Positions 7,301-21,712 of a DNA stretch of 44,433 bases are shown here, piece by piece. Source of the stretch: Sideroxydans sp. (GTDB lineage: Bacteria; Pseudomonadota; Gammaproteobacteria; Burkholderiales; Gallionellaceae). The first letter of the stretch is position 1. Each line of letters opens with the position of its first letter. The notes beneath the pieces are model-generated. The model was given only the letters and a program-made list of their open reading frames with translations, was not told the DNA's origin and ran no database searches. The stretch covers positions 1 to 44,433 of the forward strand of contig JARCRQ010000075.1 in the NCBI GenBank assembly GCA_029850585.1. The letters are read 5' to 3'. The position numbers and the translations under genes were made by a program.

Positions 7301-8653
7301 CTAGCCCGCTACGCGCAGCAGCAAGCCTTTCAAATACGCGCCTTCGGGGAAGCTTAGCAACACGGGATGGTCGGCACTGGCGTGTAGATGGCGCACGATT
7401 TGCGCATCAACGCCCGCATCTAATGCCGCCCCCGCGATAATTTTTTGGAACAAGTCTTCGCTGATGCCGCCTGAGCAAGAATAAGTCGCCAACAAGCCGC
7501 CAGGATTGAGCAATTTGAAGCCGAGCAGATTGATGTCTTTGTAACCGCGCGCGGCTTTTTCGGCGAAGGCGGCGGTGGGTGCAAACTTAGGTGGGTCGAG
7601 AATAATCACATCAAATTTTTTGCCTTGATCGCGTAATTTGCGCAAGGCTAAAAACACATCGTCACACTGCCATTCGGCGGCATTCGCGTCCAAACCATTG
7701 GCGATTAAATTGCCCTCCGCAATGCGCAAGGCATCGGCTGACGCATCTATCGACAACACCGATTTCGCCCCGCCGCGTAAGGCATAAAGAGAGAAACCAC
7801 CCGTGTAGCAAAAACAATTCAGCACGGTTTTATCACGCGCGATGGTTTCGGTAAGCGCGCGATTGTCGCGTTGATCTAAATAAAATCCAGTCTTTTGCCC
7901 GTCCGCCACATCGACGTTAAAACGCAAGCCGTGTTCAACGACGTCAACCTGTTCGGGCAACACACCGCGCAACACGCCATTGCGTTCAGGCAAGCCTTCC
8001 AGGCCGCGCGAATCGGAATCGGAACGCTCGTAAATACACACGGGATTGCATAATTTTTGCAGCACATCAGCAATCGTGTCGCGCCAAAATTCCGCCCCCG
8101 CGCTGCCGATTTGCATGACTAACACCGCGCCATATTGGTCAACGATGAGCCCTGGCAAGCCATCCGATTCGGCGTGAATTAAACGCATCCCGCTGCTGGA
8201 TTCCCTCACCCCCCGCCCCTCTCCCGCAAGCGGGCGAGGGTAGCCAGTGCGCGCCGCTAATGCGTTGGCGATTTTGCGTGCAAAAAAATCTGCGGCTATG
8301 GTTTCGTCAGCACGCCACGACCACACCCGAGCACTGATTTGCGAAGCGGCGTTGTAAGCCGCCCACGCCAAAAATTCGCCGTCGCTACTTTTTACCGCAA
8401 CCGTTTGTCCATTTTTAGGCGCGCCATCAACGCGCTCAATCGCGCCCGAAAAAATCCACGGATGACGACGCTGCAAAGATTTTTCGCGCCCCGTTGCCAG
8501 CACGATAGTTGGCGCGGCATGCGCATCGCCTGCGCGCGGCGCACTGCTCTCGCGCGGCGTGCTGGCAGGCGTGTGCGCGCGGGTGCGTTTACGAAAATCG
8601 CGTTTGCCTGATGAGGCATTATTGCGTGTGGAAGTTGGTTTTTTATCAGTCAT
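7301..8653 (-). CDS. rlmI: 23S rRNA (cytosine-5) methyltransferase RlmI-like
   Basis: SAM-dependent RNA methyltransferase of the RlmI (YccW) family, which makes m5C1962 in 23S rRNA. A PUA-like RNA-binding domain begins near residue 48 (IVLATGREKSLQRRHPWIFSGAI), followed by HAESDGLPGLIVDQY and the Rossmann methyltransferase (VLNCFCYTGGFSLYAL). The catalytic loop is ILDPPKFAP and the second cysteine motif is YSCSGGIS. Two oddities: a basic, low-complexity N-terminal tail of about 48 residues that most homologues lack, and a palindromic repeat at 8203-8240 translated as a Pro/Gly/Arg-rich linker near residue 140. It lies just beyond xerC on the same strand. Confidence 0.93.
   Translation of the reverse strand: MTDKKPTSTRNNASSGKRDFRKRTRAHTPASTPRESSAPRAGDAHAAPTIVLATGREKSLQRRHPWIFSGAIERVDGAPKNGQTVAVKSSDGEFLAWAAYNAASQISARVWSWRADETIAADFFARKIANALAARTGYPRPLAGEGRGVRESSSGMRLIHAESDGLPGLIVDQYGAVLVMQIGSAGAEFWRDTIADVLQKLCNPVCIYERSDSDSRGLEGLPERNGVLRGVLPEQVDVVEHGLRFNVDVADGQKTGFYLDQRDNRALTETIARDKTVLNCFCYTGGFSLYALRGGAKSVLSIDASADALRIAEGNLIANGLDANAAEWQCDDVFLALRKLRDQGKKFDVIILDPPKFAPTAAFAEKAARGYKDINLLGFKLLNPGGLLATYSCSGGISEDLFQKIIAGAALDAGVDAQIVRHLHASADHPVLLSFPEGAYLKGLLLRVAG
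8203..8240 (+). repeat. GC-rich palindromic repeat, copy B (in frame in rlmI, antisense)
   Basis: CCCTCACCCCCCGCCCCTCTCCC, loop, GGGCGAGGG. The coding strand of rlmI reads the opposite strand, giving YPRPLAGEGRGVRES between the PUA-like domain and the HAESDGLPG segment. Confidence 0.9.
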
Positions 8654-8658
8654 ATTTT

Positions 8659-9564
8659 TTATGTTTTTCGTTTAGCTCTAGGGTGAGCCGTATCGTAAAT
8701 TTTGCTCAAGTATTGAAAATCTAAATGGGTGTAAATCTGCGTGCTGCTGATGCTGGCGTGTCCTAACATTTCTTGCACGGCGCGCAAATCGCCTGACGAT
8801 TGCAGCACCTGCGTGGCAAAGCTGTGGCGCAATAAATGTGGATGGACGCTGCTAGTAATGCCTTGCGTGATGCCCCATTGTTTTAAGCGTAATTGCACCA
8901 CGCGATGCGCGATGCGTAGCCCGCGCGCGCCGACAAACAAGGCGGTTTCATCGGGCTGGGCGAGTTGCTCGCGTACCGCCAGCCAGGCTTGCAAAGCGGT
9001 AATCGCAAAACTCCCCAGCGGCACAACGCGCTGTTTGTTGCCTTTACCCGTTACGATAAGTTCACCTGCGCTCAGTGCCGCAGGCAGCGCAACCGCCTCT
9101 AAACTGACCATCTCTGCTAAGCGTATCCCCGCTGTATAGAGCAGCTCTAACATGGCTTGATCGCGTATCGCGGCAAGCGTGTCATGGTTAATTTCCATCA
9201 AGCGCATCGACTGCTCGACCGACAAAGCCTGCGGCAAAGCCTTGTCAATTTTCGGGGCGCGCACGCCGATGCAGGGGTTGGCGGTGTAGCCGCAATCGCG
9301 GATTAAATAATTAAAAAAGCCACGCCAAGCGGACAGCACACGCGCCAAAGAACGTCCGCCTAAGCCCTTACCACTCAAGCTACGCACAAAACCGCGAATC
9401 TTTGTTGCGTCCACGCTGGCTAATGACTTATTGCCGAGTAACTCAAACAAACAATGCAAGTCGCGCGCGTAACTTTGCGCGGTCAGCTCGGAATAGCGTT
9501 TTTCAAAACGCAGCCATGCCAAATAGCCTTGCAAATAGCTTTCTAGTTGTGGCGCGAGGGACAT
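8659..9564 (-). CDS. xerC: Tyrosine recombinase XerC
   Basis: Site-specific recombinase that, with XerD, resolves chromosome dimers at dif during division. Its 301-residue length is typical. The N-terminal SAM-like DNA-binding domain (ESYLQGYLAWLRFEKRYSE) is followed by the catalytic domain with the active-site set: Arg in YTAGIRLAEM, Lys in GKGNKQRVVPL, HLLRHSFATQ, the second His in LGHASISSTQ and the nucleophile Tyr in IYTHLD. ATG directly follows the TAA of the DUF484 gene. The dapF-DUF484-xerC order is the conserved chromosomal context and argues against a phage integrase. Confidence 0.95.
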   Translation of the reverse strand: MSLAPQLESYLQGYLAWLRFEKRYSELTAQSYARDLHCLFELLGNKSLASVDATKIRGFVRSLSGKGLGGRSLARVLSAWRGFFNYLIRDCGYTANPCIGVRAPKIDKALPQALSVEQSMRLMEINHDTLAAIRDQAMLELLYTAGIRLAEMVSLEAVALPAALSAGELIVTGKGNKQRVVPLGSFAITALQAWLAVREQLAQPDETALFVGARGLRIAHRVVQLRLKQWGITQGITSSVHPHLLRHSFATQVLQSSGDLRAVQEMLGHASISSTQIYTHLDFQYLSKIYDTAHPRAKRKT

Positions 9565-10191
9565 TTAATGCGTGAGATAAGGATGCAAAGCGGCGGCAAC
9601 TGCCTCGGCGATGCGCTGCAAAAACACCGTACCCATTTCGGGATAAAAGCGTTGCTTGTCTTCGCTGGCGAGCACCAACATGCCGATTGTTTCTGCACCC
9701 GCAGGGAGCGGCAAATAGGCAAACGAATGCAAGCTCGCCGCACTCGCTGCAAACCACGCGCCGCTGTCGTGCGCGGCGTGATGCAAGCACACGGGATGCA
9801 CTTGTGCTTCAGCAAACGCCAGCACTTCCGCGCTCGGCGCGTTGATTTGCCAGAGGCGTAACACGCTGTGCGGCACACTAAAAATATCGCTTAATAAATG
9901 CGGAATCATGTCTTGCAAGGTCGCCAAATCACGCGCTGCAAATAGCGTTACCACAAACTCCTGTACCTTGCTTTGCAGCGCGTCATTTTCTTTGGCGAAT
10001 AGCAATAAATCGTGCAACTTTTTTTCTAACTCTTTGTTCTTTTCACGCACCGCCAGCAGTTGCCGCTCGCCTAGCGAAATGGTGCGACCGCCATGCGGGT
10101 GCGGCAAAATAATGCGCCCCAAGGTGTCGAGATGTGCTTCAAAAAATTTCGGGTTATCGGCTAAATACTGCGCTACGTCTTCGGCTCTCAT
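9565..10191 (-). CDS. DUF484 family protein (YigA-like)
   Basis: A 208-residue protein starting MRAEDVAQYLADNPKFFEAH at 10191. A longer upstream frame exists, but it would run into dapF and lacks family similarity. The N-terminal helix motif (DNPKFF..H) and the GAF-like C-terminal half (YLPLPAGAETIGMLVLASEDKQRF) match DUF484. A coiled-coil segment (REKNKELEKKLHDLL) lies between them. Function is not established; the gene is conserved between dapF and xerC. It starts eight bases after the dapF stop and ends exactly at the xerC start codon. Confidence 0.9.
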   Translation of the reverse strand: MRAEDVAQYLADNPKFFEAHLDTLGRIILPHPHGGRTISLGERQLLAVREKNKELEKKLHDLLLFAKENDALQSKVQEFVVTLFAARDLATLQDMIPHLLSDIFSVPHSVLRLWQINAPSAEVLAFAEAQVHPVCLHHAAHDSGAWFAASAASLHSFAYLPLPAGAETIGMLVLASEDKQRFYPEMGTVFLQRIAEAVAAALHPYLTH

Positions 10192-10199
10192 ATCTTTTC

Positions 10200-11024
10200 C
10201 TAAATGGCGATTTCGCCTGTAAATACGGTAATCGCCGGACCGGTTAGCAACACAGGCGTTTGTTCGCCCTCCCACGCGATGCTCAACGCGCCGCCGCGTG
10301 TCGCGACATGTACGGGGCTTTGCAGCAAGCCGCGTCGGATGCCTGCCACCACCGCCGCGCACGCGCCCGTGCCACACGCCAAGGTTTCGCCCGAACCACG
10401 TTCATAGACGCGCAACTTGATGCTGTGCGCATCGACGATTTGCATAAAGCCCGCGTTAACGCGCTTAGTAAAACGTGGGTGACGTTCAATCAGCGGACCG
10501 AGCGTCGCGACATCCGCCGTCTCCACATCGTCCACCACCTGCACCGCGTGTGGATTGCCCATCGACACCGCGCTGATTTGCAAGGTCGTCGTGCCGACTT
10601 GCAGCGGTTCGCTAATCGCGCCTGTGCCGTCAGTAAATGCGATGCGCTCAGGGTCAAATACGGGCGCGCCCATATTCACCGTGACGCGCCCGTCGTTTTC
10701 CAAACGCGGCACGATTAAACCATTCTTAGTTTCAACAATAATTTCGCGTTTGCTGGTGAGTTTTTGTTCATGCACAAAGCGCACAAAACAGCGCGCGCCA
10801 TTGCCGCATTGCTCCACTTCACCACCATCCGCATTAAAAATGCGATAGCGAAAATCGGCTTCTTTGCTATGCGCTTTTTCCACCAACAAAATTTGGTCGC
10901 AGCCCACACCAAAATTTCTGTCCGCCAATAAGCGCAACTGTTCGGGGCTAAGGGCAATGTCTTGGCGCACGCCATCAATCACCACAAAGTCATTGCCCGC
11001 GCCGTGCATTTTTGAAAATTTCAT
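10200..11024 (-). CDS. dapF: Diaminopimelate epimerase
   Basis: PLP-independent racemase converting LL- to meso-diaminopimelate for lysine and peptidoglycan synthesis. Its 274-residue length is typical. It begins [18 protein letters not shown]. The two catalytic cysteines lie in [11 protein letters not shown] and [10 protein letters not shown], and MGNPHAV is the conserved substrate loop. It is the first gene of the dapF-DUF484-xerC unit and is preceded by tag with a 2-base gap, so the minus-strand genes from the CoA-binding protein to rlmI could be one long transcript. Confidence 0.97.
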   Translation of the reverse strand: MKFSKMHGAGNDFVVIDGVRQDIALSPEQLRLLADRNFGVGCDQILLVEKAHSKEADFRYRIFNADGGEVEQCGNGARCFVRFVHEQKLTSKREIIVETKNGLIVPRLENDGRVTVNMGAPVFDPERIAFTDGTGAISEPLQVGTTTLQISAVSMGNPHAVQVVDDVETADVATLGPLIERHPRFTKRVNAGFMQIVDAHSIKLRVYERGSGETLACGTGACAAVVAGIRRGLLQSPVHVATRGGALSIAWEGEQTPVLLTGPAITVFTGEIAI

Positions 11025-11026
11025 CG

Positions 11027-11599
11027 CTATCCTTTGCTGATTTCTAAATGTCTAAAACAATCTGTCGTATGGTCATTCACCATGCCTGTTGCTTGCATAA
11101 ACGCATAGCAAATGGTGCTGCCGACAAACTTAAAGCCACGCTTTTTTAACGCTTTACTCATCGCATCTGACTCGGCGGTGCTCGCGGGAACTTGCGACAT
11201 ATCGCGTCGCACATTTTGTAGCGGCGCGCCACCAACGAACTGCCAAATAAATTGATTGAAGCTGCCGAATTCGGCTTGCACGGCTAAAAATTGTTGCGCG
11301 TTAATCACCACAGAATTGAGTTTCAAACGGTTGCGCACAATGCCTGAATTTTGCATCAGCGATGCGATTTTTTCAGGGCGATACAGTGCGATTTTTTGCG
11401 CATTAAAATTATCCAAAGCGGCGCGATAATTTTCACGTTTACGCAAAATGGTAATCCAGCTCAAACCCGCTTGCGCGCCTTCCAAAATCAACAACTCAAA
11501 CAGTTTGTCATCATCGTGCAGCGGCACGCCCCACTCCGTGTCGTGATAACGCTGATACAAAACATCATCGCCCGCCCACACGCAACGCTTGTTAGTCAT
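11027..11599 (-). CDS. tag: DNA-3-methyladenine glycosylase I
   Basis: Base-excision repair enzyme removing 3-methyladenine from DNA. It has the family opening [21 protein letters not shown]. Zinc-site residues are visible as an early Cys and His and the C-terminal [25 protein letters not shown] is the conserved base-binding region. I chose the ATG at 11599 (MTNKRCVW) because E. coli Tag starts just before the Cys. The alternative ATG at 11614 adds five residues, and neither has a clear ribosome binding site. Either start overlaps the end of the upstream CoA-binding gene, so translational coupling is likely. Confidence 0.94.
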   Translation of the reverse strand: MTNKRCVWAGDDVLYQRYHDTEWGVPLHDDDKLFELLILEGAQAGLSWITILRKRENYRAALDNFNAQKIALYRPEKIASLMQNSGIVRNRLKLNSVVINAQQFLAVQAEFGSFNQFIWQFVGGAPLQNVRRDMSQVPASTAESDAMSKALKKRGFKFVGSTICYAFMQATGMVNDHTTDCFRHLEISKG

Positions 11600-12026
11600 T
11601 GGGTTCAAAGCCATCGCATAGTTGCACGCAGTCGCGCCACATACAGCGATTCATCACCACCGTGATGCCCGCCGCTTGTGCGCGCAGTGCGGCGGTCGCG
11701 TCGATTACGCCGTCTTGCAACCAGAGATTTTTAATGCCGAGCGTGATGCAACTCTCGACAATTTCCGCGACAAATTCCGAGGCACGAAACACTTCCACGA
11801 GGTCGGGACGCTGCGGCAGACTTGCCAAGTCAGCATACGCACGTTGCCCTAACACCTCGTCCACCAGCGGGCGCACGGGAATAATTTGATAGCCGCGACT
11901 TTGCAAACCTTGCGCGACCCGAAAACTGGGACGGGCAGGATTAGGCGAAAGCCCGACCACAGCGATGCTTTTGACGGATTGCAATAGGCTGCGGATGTCA
12001 GTGATGCTAGGATTTTGGAAAGGCAT
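11592..12026 (-). CDS. CoA-binding domain protein (YccU-like)
   Basis: A 144-residue single-domain Rossmann protein with the succinyl-CoA ligase-type CoA-binding fold. IAVVGLSPNPARPSFRVA is the nucleotide/CoA loop, GYQIIPVRP is strand 2, and NLWLQDGVID and VVMNRCMWRD close the domain. Relatives (YccU/YneT-like) bind CoA, but the cellular role is not defined. It is the first gene of the minus-strand block and overlaps tag. Confidence 0.88.
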   Translation of the reverse strand: MPFQNPSITDIRSLLQSVKSIAVVGLSPNPARPSFRVAQGLQSRGYQIIPVRPLVDEVLGQRAYADLASLPQRPDLVEVFRASEFVAEIVESCITLGIKNLWLQDGVIDATAALRAQAAGITVVMNRCMWRDCVQLCDGFEPND

Positions 12027-12100
12027 AAATATAAAGTGGTAAATGGGGCGGCACTGCGTGGGAGAGCTTCAGCGGGCTTCCACTCACCACTTTTGCTAGG

Positions 12101-14080
12101 TTAAAAATCAAGTTTCAGCGTGACATAAGTGCGCTGGTTAAACACATTGCTGGCGACATATTCGGTGTAGTTATCTTTGAATAAATTTTGCACGACCCAC
12201 GCCACTTCGCCATGCACCCCTAACCAAGTTTGCAGACCTTGCGTTACGCGCACATCGACGCGTTTGTGCATACGCTGATAGTCGGTGCTGCCACGGTCAA
12301 AAGGTTGTAACGCACCTTGTTGGTAGTACGCCACGCTATAGCCAAATTGCTTGGCGAATTGTTGCGCGAACAGCGCGCTGACGGTATTCACGGGCGTACT
12401 CGCGGCGAGCAAATCGCCTTGCCCTGCTTGCAGCGCGTTGACATTGCTGCGGGCATATTCACGCGCATGGTTAAAGGTCAGGTGTGTGTCGCTGCTAAAG
12501 CTGTGTTTGAAGGTGGTTTCGATGCCGTTATAGCTGCCCGCTAAACCGTTGGCAAAACCGTTCGCGATGGGATAAATCACGTCACTGAATTGGTCATTGA
12601 ACACGCGTATATCCAAGCTGCTGGCGCGTTGATTAAATTGCCCTAGATAGCCGATTTCGCGCGACAAGATTTTTTCTGAAGCTAAATTTAAGCGGCGCGT
12701 GCCTACCGTAAAGCGGTCGCCAATTTGATACGCCAGCGCGGGCGAGTTGTAATTTTCGGCGATAGACGGCGTGCGATATGCGCGTGATGCCCCGACGCGC
12801 AGCGTGTGTTCCGCGCTGAGATGAAAATTGAACGAGCCGCGCGGCGAAAACTTCGTGCCATGTTGCCCTTCGTGTTCCCACATTGCGCCTAAGTTGCTGA
12901 TGAGCTGCTCAGTCACACGATATTCATCGTGTGCAAATAAGCGTGTAGCGGGCAGGCTGACGGCGTTGTGATGAACGGCACCTAGATAGTTGACCTGACC
13001 TTGCGCCTGATCTTGATTGAGTTCCACGCCATACACCACGCGCTGCACCTCGCTGAGAGGCACATTGTGTTGCACCGTCAACACGCTGCGACTCGCTGAG
13101 ACATTAGAACTCGCCGCTTGAGGAATCAATCCGGGTGAAAAACGTTCTTGCGTGCGGCTCAGTGTATGCGCGAGGCGCGTGCTGACTTCGCTGTGGTTAT
13201 CGGTTTGATGCAGCCAAGTGAGCATTTGCAAGCTGCTGGTGTTAATCAAATCGTGAAAAGGATTGAGTTGGCTTTGGCTGTCCCAAAAGCCCACCCCTTG
13301 CACATCGCGATTGCCCCCTAGTTGCACATCAAAACTATCGCGATTGTTGGGGTAATAAGTGGCGCGGTAATTGAGTAAACGCGCTTGATTGCTGTCGTTG
13401 CTGTTGTTCATGTCGGGCGCAAAAGCACTCGGCAAATGCGTAGCAGTACGGTCGTCATAACCGTTGTCGGCGGTGTAGCCTAAGGTCATACGATAATCAA
13501 ACTGTTCGCGATGCGCACCAAACTGTCCTTGCACATCGTTGATGCCTTTCGTGCCACGCGTGATTGCTACCGAGCTGCCGTGTTGCGCCCCCGCATCGCG
13601 CGTGATGATGTTAATCACGCCATGTACCGAGTTCGCGCCATACGATGCCGCCGCAGGACCCCTTATCACTTCAATGCGTTCGATGTCCGCCAAGGTAATC
13701 GGCAACGCCGCCCAATCTACCAAACTGGTGGGCGGCATATAGACGCTGCGCCCGTCGATGAGCACTTGCATGGAGTGCGCATATTGATCGAATGAACCGT
13801 GGTAGGACACAATCGGCTGCGAACCCTTGTAATAACTGACATACATGCTTGGCACCAACTTAAACACGTCGGGCAAACTGCGTAAGCCCGATGCCGTAAT
13901 CATGGCGCGATCGATGACCGTCATGGCATTGGGGGCTTCGGACAAAGGCTGGTTCAGGCGCGCTGCACTCAATACCACGGGAAATTCTTGCAAATAATCG
14001 GGCTCACTTTCGGCATATGCCGCGCCAGCGAGCAATAACAGCGTGCTGGCAGGAATCGCAAAAGTAGCGTGATTTAACAT
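12101..14080 (-). CDS. TonB-dependent outer-membrane receptor
   Basis: A roughly 660-residue ligand-gated outer-membrane transporter powered by TonB-ExbBD. A signal peptide starts at ATG 14080 (MLNHATFAIPASTLLLLAGA, cleaved after AYA). An upstream in-frame GTG at 14119 would add 13 residues ahead of it and is less likely. The plug domain reads EAPNAMTVIDRAMI to VIRGPAAASYGANSVHGVINIIT; the barrel follows and ends TYVTLKLDF with terminal Phe. Ligand is unknown: no siderophore synthesis, heme or cobalamin gene is adjacent. It is divergent from gltB. Confidence 0.9.
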   Translation of the reverse strand: MLNHATFAIPASTLLLLAGAAYAESEPDYLQEFPVVLSAARLNQPLSEAPNAMTVIDRAMITASGLRSLPDVFKLVPSMYVSYYKGSQPIVSYHGSFDQYAHSMQVLIDGRSVYMPPTSLVDWAALPITLADIERIEVIRGPAAASYGANSVHGVINIITRDAGAQHGSSVAITRGTKGINDVQGQFGAHREQFDYRMTLGYTADNGYDDRTATHLPSAFAPDMNNSNDSNQARLLNYRATYYPNNRDSFDVQLGGNRDVQGVGFWDSQSQLNPFHDLINTSSLQMLTWLHQTDNHSEVSTRLAHTLSRTQERFSPGLIPQAASSNVSASRSVLTVQHNVPLSEVQRVVYGVELNQDQAQGQVNYLGAVHHNAVSLPATRLFAHDEYRVTEQLISNLGAMWEHEGQHGTKFSPRGSFNFHLSAEHTLRVGASRAYRTPSIAENYNSPALAYQIGDRFTVGTRRLNLASEKILSREIGYLGQFNQRASSLDIRVFNDQFSDVIYPIANGFANGLAGSYNGIETTFKHSFSSDTHLTFNHAREYARSNVNALQAGQGDLLAASTPVNTVSALFAQQFAKQFGYSVAYYQQGALQPFDRGSTDYQRMHKRVDVRVTQGLQTWLGVHGEVAWVVQNLFKDNYTEYVASNVFNQRTYVTLKLDF

Positions 14081-14322
14081 GATGGCAAGTGTAGGGGCAG
14101 TGAATAAATTTAAGGTCACAGCGGTAATTTTATAATGGAAAACGGGTGCGTAGCTAAAGCAATCTATTTAGCCCGTAGATTCATGGCGCGGCGGTTGCCC
14201 AAGCGGGGCTAACAAGGTAATATCCCCGCCCTTTCGTTTTTGCAATGGTTCTGTTGTGGCGACAATCTGTCGTCACTTTTTTTGCTTAAACACCTGATAT
14301 TTGAATTTACTGGAGTAATGCC

Positions 14323-18986
<4,664 letters not shown>

Positions 18987-18987
<1 letters not shown>

Positions 18988-20450
18988 TGGGTAAGCCCAC
19001 AGGTTTTATGGAGTTTCAACGCCTCGCAGAAGCTAATCTGCCCGTCGCTGAACGCGTTAAAAATTACCAAGAATTCGTGCTGCATCTGAATGATGAGCAA
19101 GCCAAAACGCAAGGCGCGCGCTGCATGGATTGCGGTATTCCGTTTTGCACCAGCGGTTGCCCGATTAACAACATCATTCCTGATTGGAACGATTTGGTGT
19201 TTCGCGGCGATTGGCAAAACGCGCTGAATGTTTTGCATTCGACCAATAATTTCCCTGAATTTACCGGGCGTGTTTGCCCTGCGCCGTGCGAGTCGGCTTG
19301 CACGCTGAACATCAATAACGACGCGGTCGGCATCAAGTCGATTGAACACGCGATTATTGATAAAGGTTGGGAAAACGGTTGGGTTGTGCCTCATGTTGCG
19401 GCGCAAAAAACGGGTAAAAAAATCGCGATTGTCGGCAGTGGTCCAGCGGGTTTAGCGAGTGCGCAACAACTGGCGCGCGCAGGACATGACGTGACCGTGT
19501 TTGAAAAAAATAGTCGCATCGGCGGCTTGATGCGCTACGGCATTCCTGATTTCAAAATGGAAAAATTCCATATTGACCGTCGCGTCGCGCAAATGGAAGC
19601 GGAGGGCGTGACCTTCGTAACCAGCGTGTTTATTGGCACGGACAGCGACATCGGCGTGAACAATATGGCGACGCAAACGATCTCGCCTAGCGCATTACAA
19701 GCCGATTTCGACGCGGTGATTTTGGCGGGCGGCGCGGAAACGCCACGCGATTTGCCAGTGACGGGTCGCGAGTTGAGCGGCATTTATCCTGCGATGGATT
19801 TTTTGCCGCAACAAAATCGCGTCAACGCGGGCGATGTTGTGCCTGAGCAAATTAAAGCTACGGGCAAACACGTTGTGGTAATCGGCGGCGGCGATACGGG
19901 CTCGGATTGCGTCGGCACATCAAACCGTCACGGTGCAGCCTCAATCACACAATTTGAAGTGATGCCGCGTCCGCCAGAGCAAGAAAATAAATCGTTGGTA
20001 TGGCCGAATTGGCCGCTGAAAATGCGCACCTCAAGTTCGCATGAAGAAGGCGCGAATCGCGACTGGTCGGTTTCGACTAAAGCGTTTTTAGGCAGCGACG
20101 GCAAGGTGGAAAAACTGCTGTGCGTGCGCGTCGAATTCAAGGACGGCAAGATGGTTGAAGTGGCGGGCAGCGAGTTTGAAATCAAAGCTGACTTGGTGTT
20201 ATTCGCGATGGGTTTTGTCTCGCCCGTGCAAAAAATCTTGGACGCATTTAGCGTCGAAAAAGATGCGCGCGGCAACATCAAAGCGACGACCGAAGGCGCA
20301 CGCGCTTACTACACCAGCAAAGCTAAAGTCTTCGCCGCAGGCGACATGCGTCGCGGTCAATCATTGATCGTGTGGGCAATTCGCGAAGGTCGCCAATGCG
20401 CCCGCGCAGTGGATGAATTCCTGATGGGTGCATCGGTGTTGCCACGCTAA
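18987..20450 (+). CDS. gltD: Glutamate synthase (NADPH) small subunit
   Basis: FAD-containing electron-input subunit of GOGAT, passing electrons from NADPH to GltB. Its 487-residue length is typical. N-terminal cysteine clusters ([14 protein letters not shown] and CPAPCESAC) bind two 4Fe-4S centres. [14 protein letters not shown] is the FAD dinucleotide fold and [15 protein letters not shown] the NADPH fold; FAMGFV and [12 protein letters not shown] are the usual C-terminal FAD motifs. It overlaps gltB by one base. hemE follows after 18 bases and may share the transcript. Confidence 0.98.
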
Positions 20451-20468
20451 TTTAACTCGGAAAATATA

Positions 20469-21533
20469 ATGAACTTCAAACTTAAAAACGACACTTTTTT
20501 ACGCGCACTGTTGCGTCAACCAACTGAATACACACCGTTGTGGATGATGCGTCAAGCGGGTCGTTATTTGCCTGAATATCGCGCCACGCGCAAAGAAGCG
20601 GGCAGCTTTTTAGGTCTGTGCAAAAACCCCAATTACGCCACCGAAGTGACACTGCAACCGCTGGAGCGTTTTCCGTTGGACGCGGCAATTTTGTTCTCGG
20701 ATATTTTGACGATTCCTGACGCGATGGGTCTGGGTTTGTATTTTTCTGATGGCGAAGGTCCTAAGTTTGAACGCCCGTTGCGCAGTGCTGCCGACATCAT
20801 GGCATTGCGTCCAGCCGACATCGACAAAGACTTGCGCTACGTCACCGACGCGGTCAGTCAAATTCGTGGCGCGTTGAACGGCAGCGTGCCATTGATTGGT
20901 TTTTCGGGCAGCCCGTTTACGCTGTCGTGCTACATGGTCGAAGGTGGCGGTTCTGATGATTACGCCAAGGTCAAAACCTTGATGTATAACGACCCGAAAT
21001 TGATGCACCACATCCTCGAAGTGACGACGCAATCGGTCATCAATTATTTGAACGCGCAAATCGAAGCGGGCGCGCAAGCCGTGATGATTTTTGATTCATG
21101 GGGCGGCGTGTTGTCGTACGCAGCTTTCCATGAATTTTCACTGCCTTACACGCAACGCATCATTGACGGTCTGATTAAAGAAAAAGACGGCGTAAAAATT
21201 CCTAACATCGTGTTCACCAAAGGTGGCGGCATCTGGATAGACAGCATCGCCAACATCGGCTGCGACGCGGTTGGTTTGGATTGGACGATGGACATCGGCA
21301 TCGCGCGTCAAAAGGTCGGACACAAAGTTGCGCTGCAAGGCAACCTCGACCCAGTGGTGTTGTTTGCTTCACCCGATGCGATACGCGGCGAAGTTGAAAA
21401 AGTGTTGAGCAGCTACGGTTTCGGCAGCGGTCATGTGTTTAATTTGGGTCACGGTATTTCGCAACACACCAACCCCGATCACGCGGCGGCATTGGTGCAA
21501 GCGGTGCATGAACTGAGCCGCAAGTACCACTAA
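20469..21533 (+). CDS. hemE: Uroporphyrinogen decarboxylase
   Basis: Cytoplasmic enzyme decarboxylating uroporphyrinogen III to coproporphyrinogen III in heme synthesis. The 354-residue length is typical. The N-terminal signature [19 protein letters not shown] and the catalytic Asp in [14 protein letters not shown] are present, with [19 protein letters not shown] and the closing [16 protein letters not shown]. It follows gltD closely, and a REP-like element plus terminator ends the unit. Confidence 0.97.
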   Translation: MNFKLKNDTFLRALLRQPTEYTPLWMMRQAGRYLPEYRATRKEAGSFLGLCKNPNYATEVTLQPLERFPLDAAILFSDILTIPDAMGLGLYFSDGEGPKFERPLRSAADIMALRPADIDKDLRYVTDAVSQIRGALNGSVPLIGFSGSPFTLSCYMVEGGGSDDYAKVKTLMYNDPKLMHHILEVTTQSVINYLNAQIEAGAQAVMIFDSWGGVLSYAAFHEFSLPYTQRIIDGLIKEKDGVKIPNIVFTKGGGIWIDSIANIGCDAVGLDWTMDIGIARQKVGHKVALQGNLDPVVLFASPDAIRGEVEKVLSSYGFGSGHVFNLGHGISQHTNPDHAAALVQAVHELSRKYH

Positions 21534-21540
21534 CGTAAAA

Positions 21541-21622
21541 GGTAGGAGCGAGCTGGCTCGCGACCCTTCGACAAGTTCAGGGAGAACGGTTTATATAGTT
21601 CGCGAGCAAACTCGCTCCTACC
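21541..21622. repeat. REP-like inverted repeat with nested second repeat
   Basis: Near-perfect 23-24-base arms (starting GGTAGGAGCGAG and ending CTCGCTCCTACC) with the GCTCGCGA core. They flank 35 bases that begin CCCTTCGACAAGTTCAGGG, a second dispersed-repeat motif. The arms resemble the GTAGGAGCGAGC-type REP sequences of Pseudomonas and other proteobacteria. It lies directly between hemE and its terminator. Confidence 0.85.
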
Positions 21623-21654
21623 AAAAAGCCGCAGTTAATCGCTGCGGCTTTTTT
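21623..21654 (+). terminator. Rho-independent terminator after hemE
   Basis: Stem AGCCGCAG / CTGCGGCT, 7-base loop, followed by TTTTTT. The upstream A run makes it potentially bidirectional. Confidence 0.92.
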
Positions 21655-21667
21655 ACGCCTAGGACTT

Positions 21668-21700
21668 TTGGTATTACAATACAAATTCTTGTAATACCAA
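21668..21700 (+). promoter_or_regulatory. Operator of the AbrB/PIN module
   Basis: Perfect 12-bp inverted repeat TTGGTATTACAA-(9)-TTGTAATACCAA, ending 12 bases before the antitoxin ATG. Size and position fit a binding site for a dimeric AbrB-type antitoxin that represses its own operon. A ribosome binding site (GAGG) lies between the repeat and the ATG. Confidence 0.7.
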
Positions 21701-21712
21701 CGCGAGGCAGCC

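Noticed and set aside
8659-9564. Tyrosine recombinase as a phage or island integrase
   Set aside because: The length, the dapF-DUF484-xerC context and lack of any attachment repeat or phage genes identify it as chromosomal XerC.
14120-14322. Clear promoters between the TonB receptor and gltB
   Set aside because: A TATAAA-like element toward the receptor exists, but no -35 at suitable spacing could be defended on either strand.
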